Assembly (NCBI RefSeq): GCF_021440345.1
Contig: NZ_JAKCNS010000027.1
Location: 54,165-118,164 of the forward strand
Length of the DNA stretch: 64,000 nt
Origin: Kluyvera intermedia
GTDB lineage: Bacteria > Pseudomonadota > Gammaproteobacteria > Enterobacterales > Enterobacteriaceae
Direction of reading: 5' to 3'
Part shown: positions 27,137-36,129 of the stretch, piece by piece
How the letters are laid out: every line of letters starts with the position of its first letter
Numbering within the stretch: the stretch's first letter is position 1
Position numbers and translations under genes: made by a program
The notes under the pieces: model-generated
What the model was told of the DNA's origin: nothing
Database searches by the model: none
Seen by the model: the letters and a program-made list of their open reading frames with translations, nothing else

Positions 27137-28603
27137 ATGAATACAATAGCCTCTGTCGCCCTTCCCGCCTGCGTTGAGTTACCGCAATATGATAGACAAC
27201 AGCTACGCTCGCGGATTGTGCACTTCGGTTTCGGTGCCTTTCACCGTGCGCACCAGGCGTTGTTAACCAACCGGGTGCTGAATCAGCATGGCGGCGACTG
27301 GGGCATTTGTGAAATCAGCCTGTTTAGCGGCGATGTGCTGATGAGCCAGCTACGTCAACAGGACCATCTGTTTACGGTGATGGAGAAAAGCGCGGCTGGC
27401 AATCAGCCGATTATTGTCGGCGCGGTGAACGAGTGTCTCAACGCGAAGCTCGATACGCTGGCGGCTATCATTGAAAAATTCTGTGAACCGCAGGTGGCGA
27501 TTGTCTCGCTGACCATTACCGAAAAAGGCTACTGCATTGACCCGGCAACCGGGCATCTGGATGCGACTCAGCCGCGGATCGTCCATGATCTTCAGTCGCC
27601 GAGCGAACCGCATTCCGCCCCTGGTATTCTCGTTGAAGCCCTTCACCGCCGCCGCGAACGCGGGCTTGCGGCTTTTACCGTGCTCTCCTGCGATAACATT
27701 CCCAATAATGGCCACGTGGTCAAAAACGCGGTGCTCGATATGGCGACCCGCCGCTCACCAGAGCTGGCGGCATGGATTGCTGAACACGTCAGCTTCCCGG
27801 GCACCATGGTCGACCGCATAGTCCCGGCGGCGACCGATGCCTCACTGGCGGAAATCACCCGCGAGCTGGGTGTGGAAGATCCTTGCGCTATTAGCTGCGA
27901 GCCGTTTATTCAGTGGGTCATTGAAGATAACTTTGTCGCCGGACGTCCTGACTGGGGTAGCGCAGGCGCGCAGCTGGTCGATGATGTACTGCCGTGGGAG
28001 GAGATGAAGCTGCGGATGCTCAACGGCAGCCACTCTTTCCTCGCCTATCTCGGTTATCTGGCCGGTTACGCGCACATTAGTGACTGCATGCAGGATGAAT
28101 CCTACCGCCGCGCCGCGCGTCATCTGATGATGACCGAACAGGCTCCAACGCTGGGCATTACCGGCGTTGACCTTAACGCCTACGCCGACAGCCTGGTTGA
28201 GCGCTTTAGCAACCCTGCGCTTCAGCACCGTACCTGGCAAATTGCCATGGACGGCAGCCAGAAACTCCCCCAGCGTCTACTTGATGGGATCCGTATCCAT
28301 CTCAGCGAAGGCAGCCGCTGGCCGTTGCTGGCGCTGGGCGTTGCCGCCTGGATGCGTTACGTCAGCGGTGTGGATGATGCCGGTAACACCATCGATATTC
28401 GCGATCCGCTGGCAGAGAAAATTCATGCGCTGGTTGCAAACAGCAATAATGATACCCGCGTAGAGACGTTGTTAACGCTCCAGGAAATCTTCGGCAATGA
28501 TCTGCCGGCCAACCCGCAGTTCGTCAACGCGGTCAGTCAGGCCTGGCAACACCTGGTTCAACAAGGTGCGCGTCAGGCGCTGCTGACAGCGCTGAACGGT
28601 TAA
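27137..28603 (+). CDS. yeiQ: Mannitol dehydrogenase family oxidoreductase YeiQ (fructuronate reductase-like)
   Basis: A 488-aa polyol-specific long-chain dehydrogenase, clearly orthologous to E. coli YeiQ and homologous to UxuB, which reduces D-fructuronate to D-mannonate with NADH. Key segments are IVHFGFGAFHRAHQA (nucleotide binding), TVLSCDNIPNNGHVVKNAV, and the catalytic Lys/Asn region EEMKLRMLNGSHSFLAYLGYL. The ATG at 27137 matches E. coli; a GTG three codons upstream is also in frame. Divergent pairing with uxuA supports a role in fructuronate/mannonate conversion. Confidence 0.92.
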   Translation: MNTIASVALPACVELPQYDRQQLRSRIVHFGFGAFHRAHQALLTNRVLNQHGGDWGICEISLFSGDVLMSQLRQQDHLFTVMEKSAAGNQPIIVGAVNECLNAKLDTLAAIIEKFCEPQVAIVSLTITEKGYCIDPATGHLDATQPRIVHDLQSPSEPHSAPGILVEALHRRRERGLAAFTVLSCDNIPNNGHVVKNAVLDMATRRSPELAAWIAEHVSFPGTMVDRIVPAATDASLAEITRELGVEDPCAISCEPFIQWVIEDNFVAGRPDWGSAGAQLVDDVLPWEEMKLRMLNGSHSFLAYLGYLAGYAHISDCMQDESYRRAARHLMMTEQAPTLGITGVDLNAYADSLVERFSNPALQHRTWQIAMDGSQKLPQRLLDGIRIHLSEGSRWPLLALGVAAWMRYVSGVDDAGNTIDIRDPLAEKIHALVANSNNDTRVETLLTLQEIFGNDLPANPQFVNAVSQAWQHLVQQGARQALLTALNG

Positions 28604-28617
28604 GATTTTTACTCCTC

Positions 28618-28644
28618 CGGTGAGCCGATTCATCCGGCTCACCG
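28618..28644 (+). terminator. Stem-loop after yeiQ
   Basis: Perfect 10-bp stem CGGTGAGCCG / CGGCTCACCG with a 7-base loop, 15 bp after the yeiQ stop. No T-run follows directly (AAAAGCACCTCTTTT), so it may be a weak or factor-assisted terminator. Confidence 0.5.
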
Positions 28645-28719
28645 AAAAGCACCTCTTTTCGTCGCCTTTTCCCCAGGATAAAGTGATCTGGTTAACACTC
28701 TTTCCTCTGTGGAGTTTTC

Positions 28720-29697
28720 GTGACTAAAACCAATCTGATCACCGGCTTTCTCGGTAGCGGGAAAACTACCTCTATTTTGCACCTTCTTGCCAATAAGCCC
28801 GCCGATGAAAAATGGGCCGTGCTGGTCAACGAGTTTGGCGAAGTCGGCATTGACGGCGCGCTACTGGCTGACAGCGGTGCACTGCTGAAGGAGATCCCCG
28901 GTGGCTGTATGTGCTGCGTCAACGGTTTGCCGATGCAGGTCGGCCTGAACACTCTGCTACGCCAGGGTAAACCAGACCGTTTGCTGATTGAACCCACTGG
29001 CCTCGGTCATCCCAAACAGATCCTCGACCTGTTGACCGCCCAGGTTTACGAACCGTGGATCGACCTGCGGGCGACGCTCTGTGTGATGGACCCGCGCCAA
29101 CTGCTGGACGAGAAAATCGTCAACAACGAAAACTTTCGCGACCAGCTGGCGGCGGCGGACATTGTGGTCAGCAATAAATCTGACCGCGCCACGCCGGAAA
29201 GCCAGCGGGCGATGACCGAGTGGTGGCAACAAAACGGCGGCGAGCGCCTGCATCTGGACACGACGCAGGGCAATATTGATGTCGCACTTCTTGATACCAC
29301 GCGCACTAACCTAACCGAGCTTGCAGCAAGCGCCGCGCATGCGCACTCGCACCCTTCAACCAAAGGGCTGGGCGCGTTAAGTCTGCCTGAACACCAGCGC
29401 TGGCGGCGGAGCGTAAACCAGGGACAGGGCTACCACGCCTGCGGCTGGATTTTTGATGCTGATACCCAGTTTGCGACCATCGGCCTGTTAGAGTGGGCGC
29501 GGCTGGCACCGGTCGCTCGACTCAAAGCTGTAATGCGCATCCCCGAAGGGCTGATACGCATTAATCGTCAGGGCGCGGACCTGCATATTGAGACCCAAAA
29601 CGTTGCGCCACCTGACAGCCGTATTGAGCTCATCAATGATGCTGAGACCGACTGGAATGTGCTCCAATCCGCACTGTTGAAACTTCGTTTAGGGTAA
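28720..29697 (+). CDS. yeiR: Zn-binding GTPase YeiR (COG0523 family)
   Basis: A 325-aa CobW/COG0523 G3E GTPase; the E. coli protein binds zinc and is thought to act in zinc homeostasis or as a metallochaperone. Visible motifs are Walker A GFLGSGKTT, the metal motif GGCMCCVN, the Walker B-like LLIEPTGLGHP and SNKSDRATP (guanine specificity). The start is GTG at 28720, with GGAG five bases upstream and exact agreement with the E. coli N-terminus. The short His-containing stretch AHAHSHPSTK is typical of the family. It overlaps a possible ATG of lpxT at TAATG. Confidence 0.93.
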   Translation: MTKTNLITGFLGSGKTTSILHLLANKPADEKWAVLVNEFGEVGIDGALLADSGALLKEIPGGCMCCVNGLPMQVGLNTLLRQGKPDRLLIEPTGLGHPKQILDLLTAQVYEPWIDLRATLCVMDPRQLLDEKIVNNENFRDQLAAADIVVSNKSDRATPESQRAMTEWWQQNGGERLHLDTTQGNIDVALLDTTRTNLTELAASAAHAHSHPSTKGLGALSLPEHQRWRRSVNQGQGYHACGWIFDADTQFATIGLLEWARLAPVARLKAVMRIPEGLIRINRQGADLHIETQNVAPPDSRIELINDAETDWNVLQSALLKLRLG

Positions 29698-29735
29698 TGC
29701 CGCTAAGGTTGCCAGCGAGATTAACTGCTGTGAAG

Positions 29736-30461
29736 ATGATAATGCGTACACGCTTTCCCTTGATTATTATGCTTAACGCCGCCGGTGTGGCGTTATTTCT
29801 GTCCTGGTACCTGCCGGTAAACCACGGGATCTGGTCGACTATTGATGTTGCTATTTTCCGTTTCTTCAACCAGGGACTGAATGCCGGGAATCTGACCTAC
29901 GCGTGGTTTTTAGCCATTATCAACAATCGCGCCTTTGACGGCTGCTCGCTGCTAGCCATGGGCGGCCTGATGCTGAGCTACTGGTTAAAGGAAAACGCTA
30001 CAGGGCGTCGCCGCATCATTATTATGGGCCTGGTGATGCTGCTGGCAGCGGTCATCATCAACCAACTCGCGCAGCACCTCATCCCGGTCACTCGCAGCAG
30101 CCCGTCGCTTTCTGTTCAAGGCGCTCATCGGGTAAGCGACTACGTGGCCTTTAACACCAAAGACGGTTCACGCGATAGCTTCCCGGGCGATCACGGTATG
30201 ATGCTGCTGATATTCTCCTGCTTCATGTGGCGCTATTTTGGCGGGAAAGCATTCCTTATTTCACTGGTTATTTTTGTGGTTTTCGCTTTCCCACGGGTGA
30301 TGATTGGAGCGCATTGGTTCACGGATATCGCCGTGGGATCGCTGACCTCGGTCCTGATCGGTGTACCGTGGGTTCTGTTGACACCATTGAGCGATAAAAC
30401 CATCGGGATATTTGAGCGTAATTTACCCAATTTGGGCAAATTAAAATCAGCCAATAAATAA
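29736..30461 (+). CDS. lpxT: Lipid A 1-diphosphate synthase LpxT (undecaprenyl-diphosphate: lipid A phosphotransferase)
   Basis: Inner-membrane PAP2-family enzyme that moves a phosphate from undecaprenyl diphosphate to the 1-position of lipid A on the periplasmic side. About six membrane segments; phosphatase motifs RDSFPGDHGMM and GAHWFTDIAVG are intact. The ATG at 29736 gives an N-terminus comparable to E. coli (241 aa against about 237). An in-frame ATG at 29697 overlapping the yeiR stop would add 13 residues and permit coupling, so the start is not certain. A terminator follows 18 bp after the stop. Confidence 0.9.
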   Translation: MIMRTRFPLIIMLNAAGVALFLSWYLPVNHGIWSTIDVAIFRFFNQGLNAGNLTYAWFLAIINNRAFDGCSLLAMGGLMLSYWLKENATGRRRIIIMGLVMLLAAVIINQLAQHLIPVTRSSPSLSVQGAHRVSDYVAFNTKDGSRDSFPGDHGMMLLIFSCFMWRYFGGKAFLISLVIFVVFAFPRVMIGAHWFTDIAVGSLTSVLIGVPWVLLTPLSDKTIGIFERNLPNLGKLKSANK

Positions 30462-30479
30462 CCATTGCCTCTGACATAT

Positions 30480-30514
30480 CAGGCGAAGAGTCATCGCTTT
30501 TCGCCTGTTTTTTT
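30480..30514 (+). terminator. Intrinsic terminator of lpxT
   Basis: Stem CAGGCGAA / TTCGCCTG with a 12-base partly paired loop and seven T, 18 bp after the lpxT stop codon. Confidence 0.85.
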
Positions 30515-30744
30515 ACCCCGTCTATTTCCCGTCATCTTCTTGTCACAACATTCGTGTTTATAATGAATGAGTTGCCTATTATTCATACGATAAAGATGTA
30601 TTTTTAGCCATTCACATTTTTTAACTTTCTGTATCACAATTTCTTATAAAAAATCGGCCAAAAGCACTCGCAATGCCCCTTTCGTTAAGGTACTCTCATT
30701 TGCGTTTGTCGTTTCAAAGAGCAATTATTGTGGTCATTAATTAA

Positions 30745-30770
30745 AGTTTTGTGCGCTGCACCACAAAACT
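30745..30770 (+). promoter_or_regulatory. Inverted repeat in the mepS leader
   Basis: Perfect 9-bp arms AGTTTTGTG / CACAAAACT around an 8-base centre, about 105 bp before the mepS ATG. It could be an operator or an RNA stem; no T-run follows. Confidence 0.45.
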
Positions 30771-30833
30771 GAATTCAAAGAATTGTCTCATTGATTGCGT
30801 GTATTTAGTCTCAGACGCGTTTGGCATTTTTTA

Positions 30834-30850
30834 TAACGACTCTGTCGTTA
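30834..30850 (+). promoter_or_regulatory. Short hairpin just upstream of the mepS ribosome-binding site
   Basis: TAACGAC-TCT-GTCGTTA, a perfect 7-bp stem ending 25 bases before the mepS ATG at 30876 and directly followed by AAGGAC and AAGGG. It overlaps a TATAAC hexamer (30832-30837). Confidence 0.45.
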
Positions 30851-30875
30851 AGGACTTCAAGGGAAAACAACTAAA

Positions 30876-31448
30876 ATGGTCAAATCTCAGCCGATTTTGA
30901 GATATATCTTGCGAGCGATTCCAGCAGTAGCAGTCGCGGTTCTGCTTTCTGCATGTAGTACAACCAGTAATACCGCTAAGAATATGCATTCTGAGACGCA
31001 TGGTGTGGGTAGCGAAGACACTTCTTCACTGCAAGCCTCTCAGGATGAATTTGAAACCATGGTGCGTAACCTCGACGTGAAATCCCGTCTGATGGATCAA
31101 TACGCAGGATGGAAAGGTGTTCGCTACCGTCTGGGCGGCGATACTAAACGAGGTATTGACTGTTCCAGCTTTGTGCAACGCACATTCCGCGAACAGTTCG
31201 GTTTAGAGTTGCCGCGTTCCACTTGGGAACAGCAGGAAACAGGTAAATCTGTTTCACGCAATCAGCTCCGTACCGGTGATTTAGTCCTGTTCCGTGCAGG
31301 CTCTACCGGACGTCATGTTGGCATTTATATTGGTAATAACCAGTTCGTTCATGCATCCACCAGCAGCGGTGTGACCATCTCCAGCATGAATGAGCCATAC
31401 TGGAATAAGCGTTACAACGAAGCTCGCCGAGTCTTGAGTCGTTCGTAA
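30876..31448 (+). CDS. mepS: Murein DD-endopeptidase MepS (Spr)
   Basis: Outer-membrane lipoprotein that cuts D-Ala-mDAP cross-links to allow peptidoglycan growth; its level is set by Prc-NlpI proteolysis. The 190-aa precursor has a signal peptide with lipobox LSAC (Cys27) and an NlpC/P60 domain. The catalytic triad is Cys96 in GIDCSSF, His147 in GRHVGIY and His159 in FVHAS, matching mature E. coli Cys68, His119 and His131 after allowing for the signal peptide. A very strong terminator follows. Confidence 0.96.
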   Translation: MVKSQPILRYILRAIPAVAVAVLLSACSTTSNTAKNMHSETHGVGSEDTSSLQASQDEFETMVRNLDVKSRLMDQYAGWKGVRYRLGGDTKRGIDCSSFVQRTFREQFGLELPRSTWEQQETGKSVSRNQLRTGDLVLFRAGSTGRHVGIYIGNNQFVHASTSSGVTISSMNEPYWNKRYNEARRVLSRS

Positions 31449-31484
31449 TGTCGTTTACCGTCGGTTTCCCTTGGCTGACGGTAA

Positions 31485-31524
31485 GCATAAAAAAAGCACT
31501 GCTATGGCAGTGCTTTTTTTATGC
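31485..31524 (+). terminator. Strong intrinsic terminator after mepS
   Basis: A perfect 18-bp stem GCATAAAAAAAGCACTGC / GCAGTGCTTTTTTTATGC with a TATG loop, 36 bp after the mepS stop. Another 8-bp inverted repeat (TTACCGTC / GACGGTAA) spans the sequence just before it. Confidence 0.92.
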
Positions 31525-31571
31525 TTCATCAGTATTCTTTTCTTTAGAGTTCCGCAGCATAGAGAAGTAGC

Positions 31572-33137
31572 ATGTTTACTCGTCAAAGATCAATTAACCG
31601 CCGGACTATTCTCACCAGTATTGCTGCCGGCCTGTTGGTAGCCCTTATCTCCGGCGCAGTACAGTTTTCTATTTTTCATCACCGTCGCGCGGTTCAGTTT
31701 GACGTTACTATTTCCAGCCTGCAAAACTACCTGGATAACTACTTCAGCCAGATTCTGGTTACGATGGACTCACTGCAGCCCTTAACCCTGAATCATTGTG
31801 AAGAAGTCACCTCAGAGCTGACCGCCCGTGCGGCGTTTAGCATGAACGTACGGGCATTTTTGCTGGTGAACGATCAGGTTGCCTACTGTTCTTCGGCTAC
31901 CGGTCCGATGTCGCTGCCGTTAAAGGTTCTGGTGCCGGATCTCGATCTCAGCAAAAATCATGTCATGGGCATTCTGCCCGGCACGCCAATGATGCCAACC
32001 ACCCCGGCCTTCGTGCTGTGGGTGAAAAGTCCGCTGTTTGAAAATCGCGGCATTTTCGCCTCAATTAACGCCAACCTGATGCCGTGGGTGCTCTACTCAT
32101 CGAAACAGAGCCCGTACAATGGGGTCGCGCTGGTGGTTAACGGCAAAACGGCGATTTCAACCTTCAGCAATAAGCCCCTCCCGCTCAGTGCCATTACCGA
32201 TACCGCCGTCAGGCACGTGAAGGTCAAAGGCGTCCCGCTGGAAATCTATCTCTACAGCAATACGTCGGGCACCGATAACTCGTTGTATTCCATTTTATTA
32301 GGCTTGGCCTGCGGCCTGGTCGGCGGGTTGCTCTGTTTCTATATTCTGACCATCCGTTCGCGTCCGGGAAAAGAGATCCTTTCCGCCATCAAACATCGTC
32401 AATTTTATGTTGTGTATCAGCCGGTGGTGGATGCCAAAAATCAGCAGATTGCCGGGGTTGAAGCGTTGATGCGCTGGTCGCATCCTTCGGCGGGGAATAT
32501 CCCTCCCGATGCCTTTATCAGCTTTGCTGAAGCGCAGAATCTCATTGTGCCACTTACCCACCATCTGTTTGATTTGATTGCTCGCGATGCGCCAACATTG
32601 AAAGATATTCTGCCGCCAGGCGCTAAACTCGGTATTAATATTGCCCCGGGCCATCTTATTGCCGAGAGCTTCCAGCAAGATATCCGCCGGTTTAACGCGA
32701 GCTTGCCGGATAACTATTTCCAGTTAGTATTGGAAATTACCGAACGCGACATGCTGAATCAGGAAAAAGCGATGAGCCTGTTTAGCTGGCTGCGCGGCGA
32801 GGGCATTGAGGTGGCTATTGATGATTTCGGCACCGGCCATAGCGCACTTATCTATCTTGAGCGCTTTACTCTTGATTACCTGAAAATCGACCGCGGTTTC
32901 GTTAATGCGATTGGCCGTGAAACCATCACCTCCCCGGTTCTCGATGCCGTGTTAACGCTCACTCAACGCCTGAATCTGGTGACCGTTGCCGAAGGGGTTG
33001 AAACCGAAGAACAGGCAACCTGGCTGCGCGAGCATGGCGTCGATTACCTGCAGGGCTACCTGATAAGCCGGCCGCTGACCTTACAACAGCTGATAGAAGA
33101 ACATAATAAGCCAGCAAAGTATTTCACAAGCGTCTGA
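31572..33137 (+). CDS. pdeN: Cyclic-di-GMP phosphodiesterase PdeN (Rtn)
   Basis: A 521-aa inner-membrane EAL-domain enzyme that hydrolyses c-di-GMP. The N-terminus has a membrane segment (about 15-36), a periplasmic CSS-motif sensor domain with YCSSA near residue 105 (redox-sensitive Cys controlled by DsbA/DsbB in this family), and a second membrane segment near 240-262. The cytoplasmic EAL domain has EALMR in place of EALLR, LEITERD and DDFGTGHS, so the metal- and substrate-binding residues are intact. It stands alone between mepS and yejA. Confidence 0.93.
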   Translation: MFTRQRSINRRTILTSIAAGLLVALISGAVQFSIFHHRRAVQFDVTISSLQNYLDNYFSQILVTMDSLQPLTLNHCEEVTSELTARAAFSMNVRAFLLVNDQVAYCSSATGPMSLPLKVLVPDLDLSKNHVMGILPGTPMMPTTPAFVLWVKSPLFENRGIFASINANLMPWVLYSSKQSPYNGVALVVNGKTAISTFSNKPLPLSAITDTAVRHVKVKGVPLEIYLYSNTSGTDNSLYSILLGLACGLVGGLLCFYILTIRSRPGKEILSAIKHRQFYVVYQPVVDAKNQQIAGVEALMRWSHPSAGNIPPDAFISFAEAQNLIVPLTHHLFDLIARDAPTLKDILPPGAKLGINIAPGHLIAESFQQDIRRFNASLPDNYFQLVLEITERDMLNQEKAMSLFSWLRGEGIEVAIDDFGTGHSALIYLERFTLDYLKIDRGFVNAIGRETITSPVLDAVLTLTQRLNLVTVAEGVETEEQATWLREHGVDYLQGYLISRPLTLQQLIEEHNKPAKYFTSV

Positions 33138-33203
33138 AGGTCATTTAAGATTTACTGATAAAAGTTAGCTCAATCAATATGTTTACCGCGGGGTAGCCAA
33201 GTC

Positions 33204-35027
33204 GTGATCATAGCGCGTATCTGTTTTGCCCTGCTCATGATGTTTAGCCTGTCTCTTCAGGCCCAGACTGTCAAAGAGAGCTATTCGTTTGCGGTGATTG
33301 GCGAACCCAAATACGCCGTAAATTTTGATCACTTCGACTACGTTAACCCCGCCGCCCCCAAGGGCGGCAACGTCACGCTGGCGGCGCTGGGGACCTTCGA
33401 CAATTTCAACCGTTATGCACTACGCGGTAACGCTGCCGTCCGCACTGAGTCGCTGTATGATGCCTTATTTACCACTTCAGACGACGAGGCCGGTAGCTAC
33501 TATCCGCTGGTCGCCGAACACGCCCGCTACGCCGATGACTATTCGTGGGTTGAGCTGACCATTAATCCCCACGCCCGTTTCCACGACGGCAGCCCTATTC
33601 TCGCCAGCGACGTTGCGTTCACCTTCAATAAATTCATGACCGAAGGCGTACCGCAGTTTCGCCTGCTCTACAAAGGCACCACCGTCAAAGCCATTTCGCT
33701 ACTGACCATCCGCATCGCGCTGGCAAAACCGGGTAAAGAGGACATGTTGGGGCTGTTTACCCTGCCGATTTTGCCGGAGAAATTCTGGAAGGATCATAAA
33801 CTCAGCGAGCCGCTGAGTACGCCACCACTGGCCAGCGGCCCGTATCGCATCAGCGACTGGAAAATGGGGCAGTACATCGTCTACTCGCGGGTAAATGACT
33901 ACTGGGCCGCCGATTTACCGGTTAACCGTGGACGCTGGAATTTCAATACGCTGCGCTACGATTACTACCTCGATGATAACGTGGCCTTTGAAGCCTTTAA
34001 GGCGGGCGCATTCGACGTGCGTACCGAAAGCAGCGCCAAGAACTGGGCCACCCGCTATATCGGTAAAAATTTTGCCAACGGCTATATCGTCAAAGATGAG
34101 CAGAAGAATAACGCCGCCCGTGATACCCGCTGGCTGGCGTTTAATATTCAGCGCCCGGTGTTTGCCGACCGCCGGGTACGGCAGGCAGTCAGCATGGCAT
34201 TTGATTTTGAATGGATGAACAAGGCGCTGTTTTACAACGCTTACAGCCGTGCCAGCAGCTATTTCCAGAATACCGAATACGCGGCTCGCGACTATCCGAA
34301 AGCCGATGAACTGACGCTGCTGGCGCCGTTAAAAAATGAAGTTCCGCCCGAAGTATTCACCGCTATCTATCAGCCGCCGACGTCTAACGGCGACGGCTTC
34401 GACCGCGAGAATCTGCTAAAAGCGGGAAACTTGCTTACCGAGGCAGGATGGGTGCTAAAAGGCCAGCAGCGCGTCAACCCTAAAACCGGTCAGCCGCTGC
34501 GCTTTGAACTGTTGCTGCCGTCCGGCGGCAACGATCAATGGGTTATGCCGTTTCAGCATAATTTACAGCGCCTGGGCGTCACCATGGACGTTCGTCAGGT
34601 GGATATCTCACAAATTACCAACCGGCTGCGTAAACGTGATTACGACATGATGCCGAGCCTGTGGCGCGCCACCCCATGGCCTAGCGCTGATTTACAGATC
34701 TCGTGGTCGTCTGAATACATCAACTCAACCTACAACGCCCCAGGTGTTGCCAGTCCGGCAATCGACAGCCTGATTAATCAAATAATCCGCTGGCAGGGCA
34801 ACCAACAGAAGCTCATCCCCCTGGGACGCGCACTGGACAGGGTGCTCACCTGGAACTATTACATGCTGCCGATGTGGTTTATGTCCGGTAGCCGAATCGC
34901 CCACTGGGATAAATTTTCATACCCTGGAATTCACCCGCTCTACAGTTCTGGCACCGATGCGCCCGGCTTTGACACCTGGTGGTATGACGTTAACAAGGCG
35001 GCGAAGCTGCCCGCTTCCCGACGTTAA
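33204..35027 (+). CDS. yejA: Periplasmic oligopeptide-binding protein YejA
   Basis: Substrate-binding protein (SBP family 5) of the YejABEF importer, which in E. coli takes up microcin C and related peptides. The 607-aa product has a signal peptide ending SLQAQ and the family segments YVNPAAPKGGNVTL, LTINPHARFHDGSP and SWSSEYINSTYNAPG. The start is GTG at 33204, equivalent to the E. coli start. Compared with E. coli there is a short insert near the C-terminus (SGTDAPGFDTWWYDV). It heads a tightly packed yejABEF operon. Confidence 0.94.
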   Translation: MIIARICFALLMMFSLSLQAQTVKESYSFAVIGEPKYAVNFDHFDYVNPAAPKGGNVTLAALGTFDNFNRYALRGNAAVRTESLYDALFTTSDDEAGSYYPLVAEHARYADDYSWVELTINPHARFHDGSPILASDVAFTFNKFMTEGVPQFRLLYKGTTVKAISLLTIRIALAKPGKEDMLGLFTLPILPEKFWKDHKLSEPLSTPPLASGPYRISDWKMGQYIVYSRVNDYWAADLPVNRGRWNFNTLRYDYYLDDNVAFEAFKAGAFDVRTESSAKNWATRYIGKNFANGYIVKDEQKNNAARDTRWLAFNIQRPVFADRRVRQAVSMAFDFEWMNKALFYNAYSRASSYFQNTEYAARDYPKADELTLLAPLKNEVPPEVFTAIYQPPTSNGDGFDRENLLKAGNLLTEAGWVLKGQQRVNPKTGQPLRFELLLPSGGNDQWVMPFQHNLQRLGVTMDVRQVDISQITNRLRKRDYDMMPSLWRATPWPSADLQISWSSEYINSTYNAPGVASPAIDSLINQIIRWQGNQQKLIPLGRALDRVLTWNYYMLPMWFMSGSRIAHWDKFSYPGIHPLYSSGTDAPGFDTWWYDVNKAAKLPASRR

Positions 35028-35036
35028 GGAGACTTT

Positions 35037-36128
35037 ATGGGTGCCTACCTGATACGCCGCCTGCTGCTGATAATCCCTACCCTATGGGCAATCATCACCC
35101 TCAACTTCTTTATCGTGCAGATAGCGCCCGGCGGCCCGGTTGACCAGGCGATTGCCGCGGTGGAATTTGGCCATCAAGGCACCTTGCCCGGCGGCGGTGG
35201 CAGCATGGACGGCGGTCAATCGCGAGTCGGCATCAGCAATATTGCTGAAAGCCAGTACCGTGGCGGACGCGGCCTTGATCCAGAAGTGATCGCCGAGATA
35301 ACCCAGCGCTATGGCTTCGACAAACCGCTGCACGAGCGCTATTTCAAAATGCTCGGCGACTATCTGCGCTTTGATTTCGGCAACAGCCTATTTCGCAACG
35401 CGTCGGTCATGCAGTTGATGAAAGAAAGTCTGCCGGTATCGGCCTCATTAGGGTTGTGGAGCACATTAATTATCTACCTCGTTTCCATTCCGCTCGGCAT
35501 CCGCAAGGCGGTGTATAACGGCAGCCGCTTTGATATCTGGAGTAGCACCGGCATTATTATCGGCTACGCTATTCCGGCGTTTTTGTTCGCCATCGTGCTG
35601 ATTGTTATTTTCGCCGGCGGCAGCTACTACGATATTTTCCCGCTGCGCGGGCTGGTATCCGCTAACTTTGACTCCCTTCCCTGGTATCTGAAAATCACCG
35701 ATTATCTCTGGCATATCACCCTGCCGGTGCTGGCGACGGTGATTGGCGGTTTCGCCGCGCTCACCATGCTGACCAAAAACTCGTTTCTCGATGAGATCCG
35801 TAAACAGTACGTGGTCACCGCGCGGGCAAAAGGGGTTGGCGAACAACAGATCCTGTGGAAACACATCTTTCGCAACGCCATGCTGCTGGTCATTGCCGGT
35901 TTCCCAGCCACCTTCATCAGCATGTTTTTCACCGGCTCGCTGCTGATTGAAGTGATGTTCTCCTTAAACGGACTGGGACTACTGGGCTACGAGGCGACGG
36001 TCTCGCGCGATTATCCAGTGATGTTTGGCACGCTATACATCTTCACGCTCATCGGACTGCTGGCGAATATCATCAGCGACATCAGCTATACGCTGGTGGA
36101 TCCGCGTATTGATTTTGAGGGCCGCTAA
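35037..36128 (+). CDS. yejB: Peptide ABC transporter permease YejB
   Basis: Inner-membrane permease subunit of YejABEF, 363 aa. DppB/OppB-type: N-terminal [23 protein letters not shown], a periplasmic Gly-rich loop ([14 protein letters not shown]), and the EAA loop [20 protein letters not shown] that contacts the ATPase. It starts 9 bp after yejA and is followed by yejE after one base. Confidence 0.95.
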   Translation: MGAYLIRRLLLIIPTLWAIITLNFFIVQIAPGGPVDQAIAAVEFGHQGTLPGGGGSMDGGQSRVGISNIAESQYRGGRGLDPEVIAEITQRYGFDKPLHERYFKMLGDYLRFDFGNSLFRNASVMQLMKESLPVSASLGLWSTLIIYLVSIPLGIRKAVYNGSRFDIWSSTGIIIGYAIPAFLFAIVLIVIFAGGSYYDIFPLRGLVSANFDSLPWYLKITDYLWHITLPVLATVIGGFAALTMLTKNSFLDEIRKQYVVTARAKGVGEQQILWKHIFRNAMLLVIAGFPATFISMFFTGSLLIEVMFSLNGLGLLGYEATVSRDYPVMFGTLYIFTLIGLLANIISDISYTLVDPRIDFEGR

Positions 36129-36129
36129 C

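Larger units (their letters stand above)
30462..30875. other. lpxT-mepS intergenic region
   Basis: A 414-bp gap. It holds the lpxT terminator (30480-30514), then about 360 bp of AT-rich mepS leader with two perfect inverted repeats. No ORF is convincing. Its length and structure suggest a long regulated 5' UTR. Confidence 0.6.

Noticed and set aside
30419..30443. Inverted repeat TAATTT-ACCCAA-TTTGGG-AAATTA at the end of lpxT
   Set aside because: It lies inside codons for a repetitive NLPNLGKLK stretch, and the real terminator with a T-run is 37 bp further on.
36025..36129. Longer start for yejE inside yejB
   Set aside because: The N-terminal extension is not conserved and the ATG at 36130 follows yejB by one base, as in E. 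coli.
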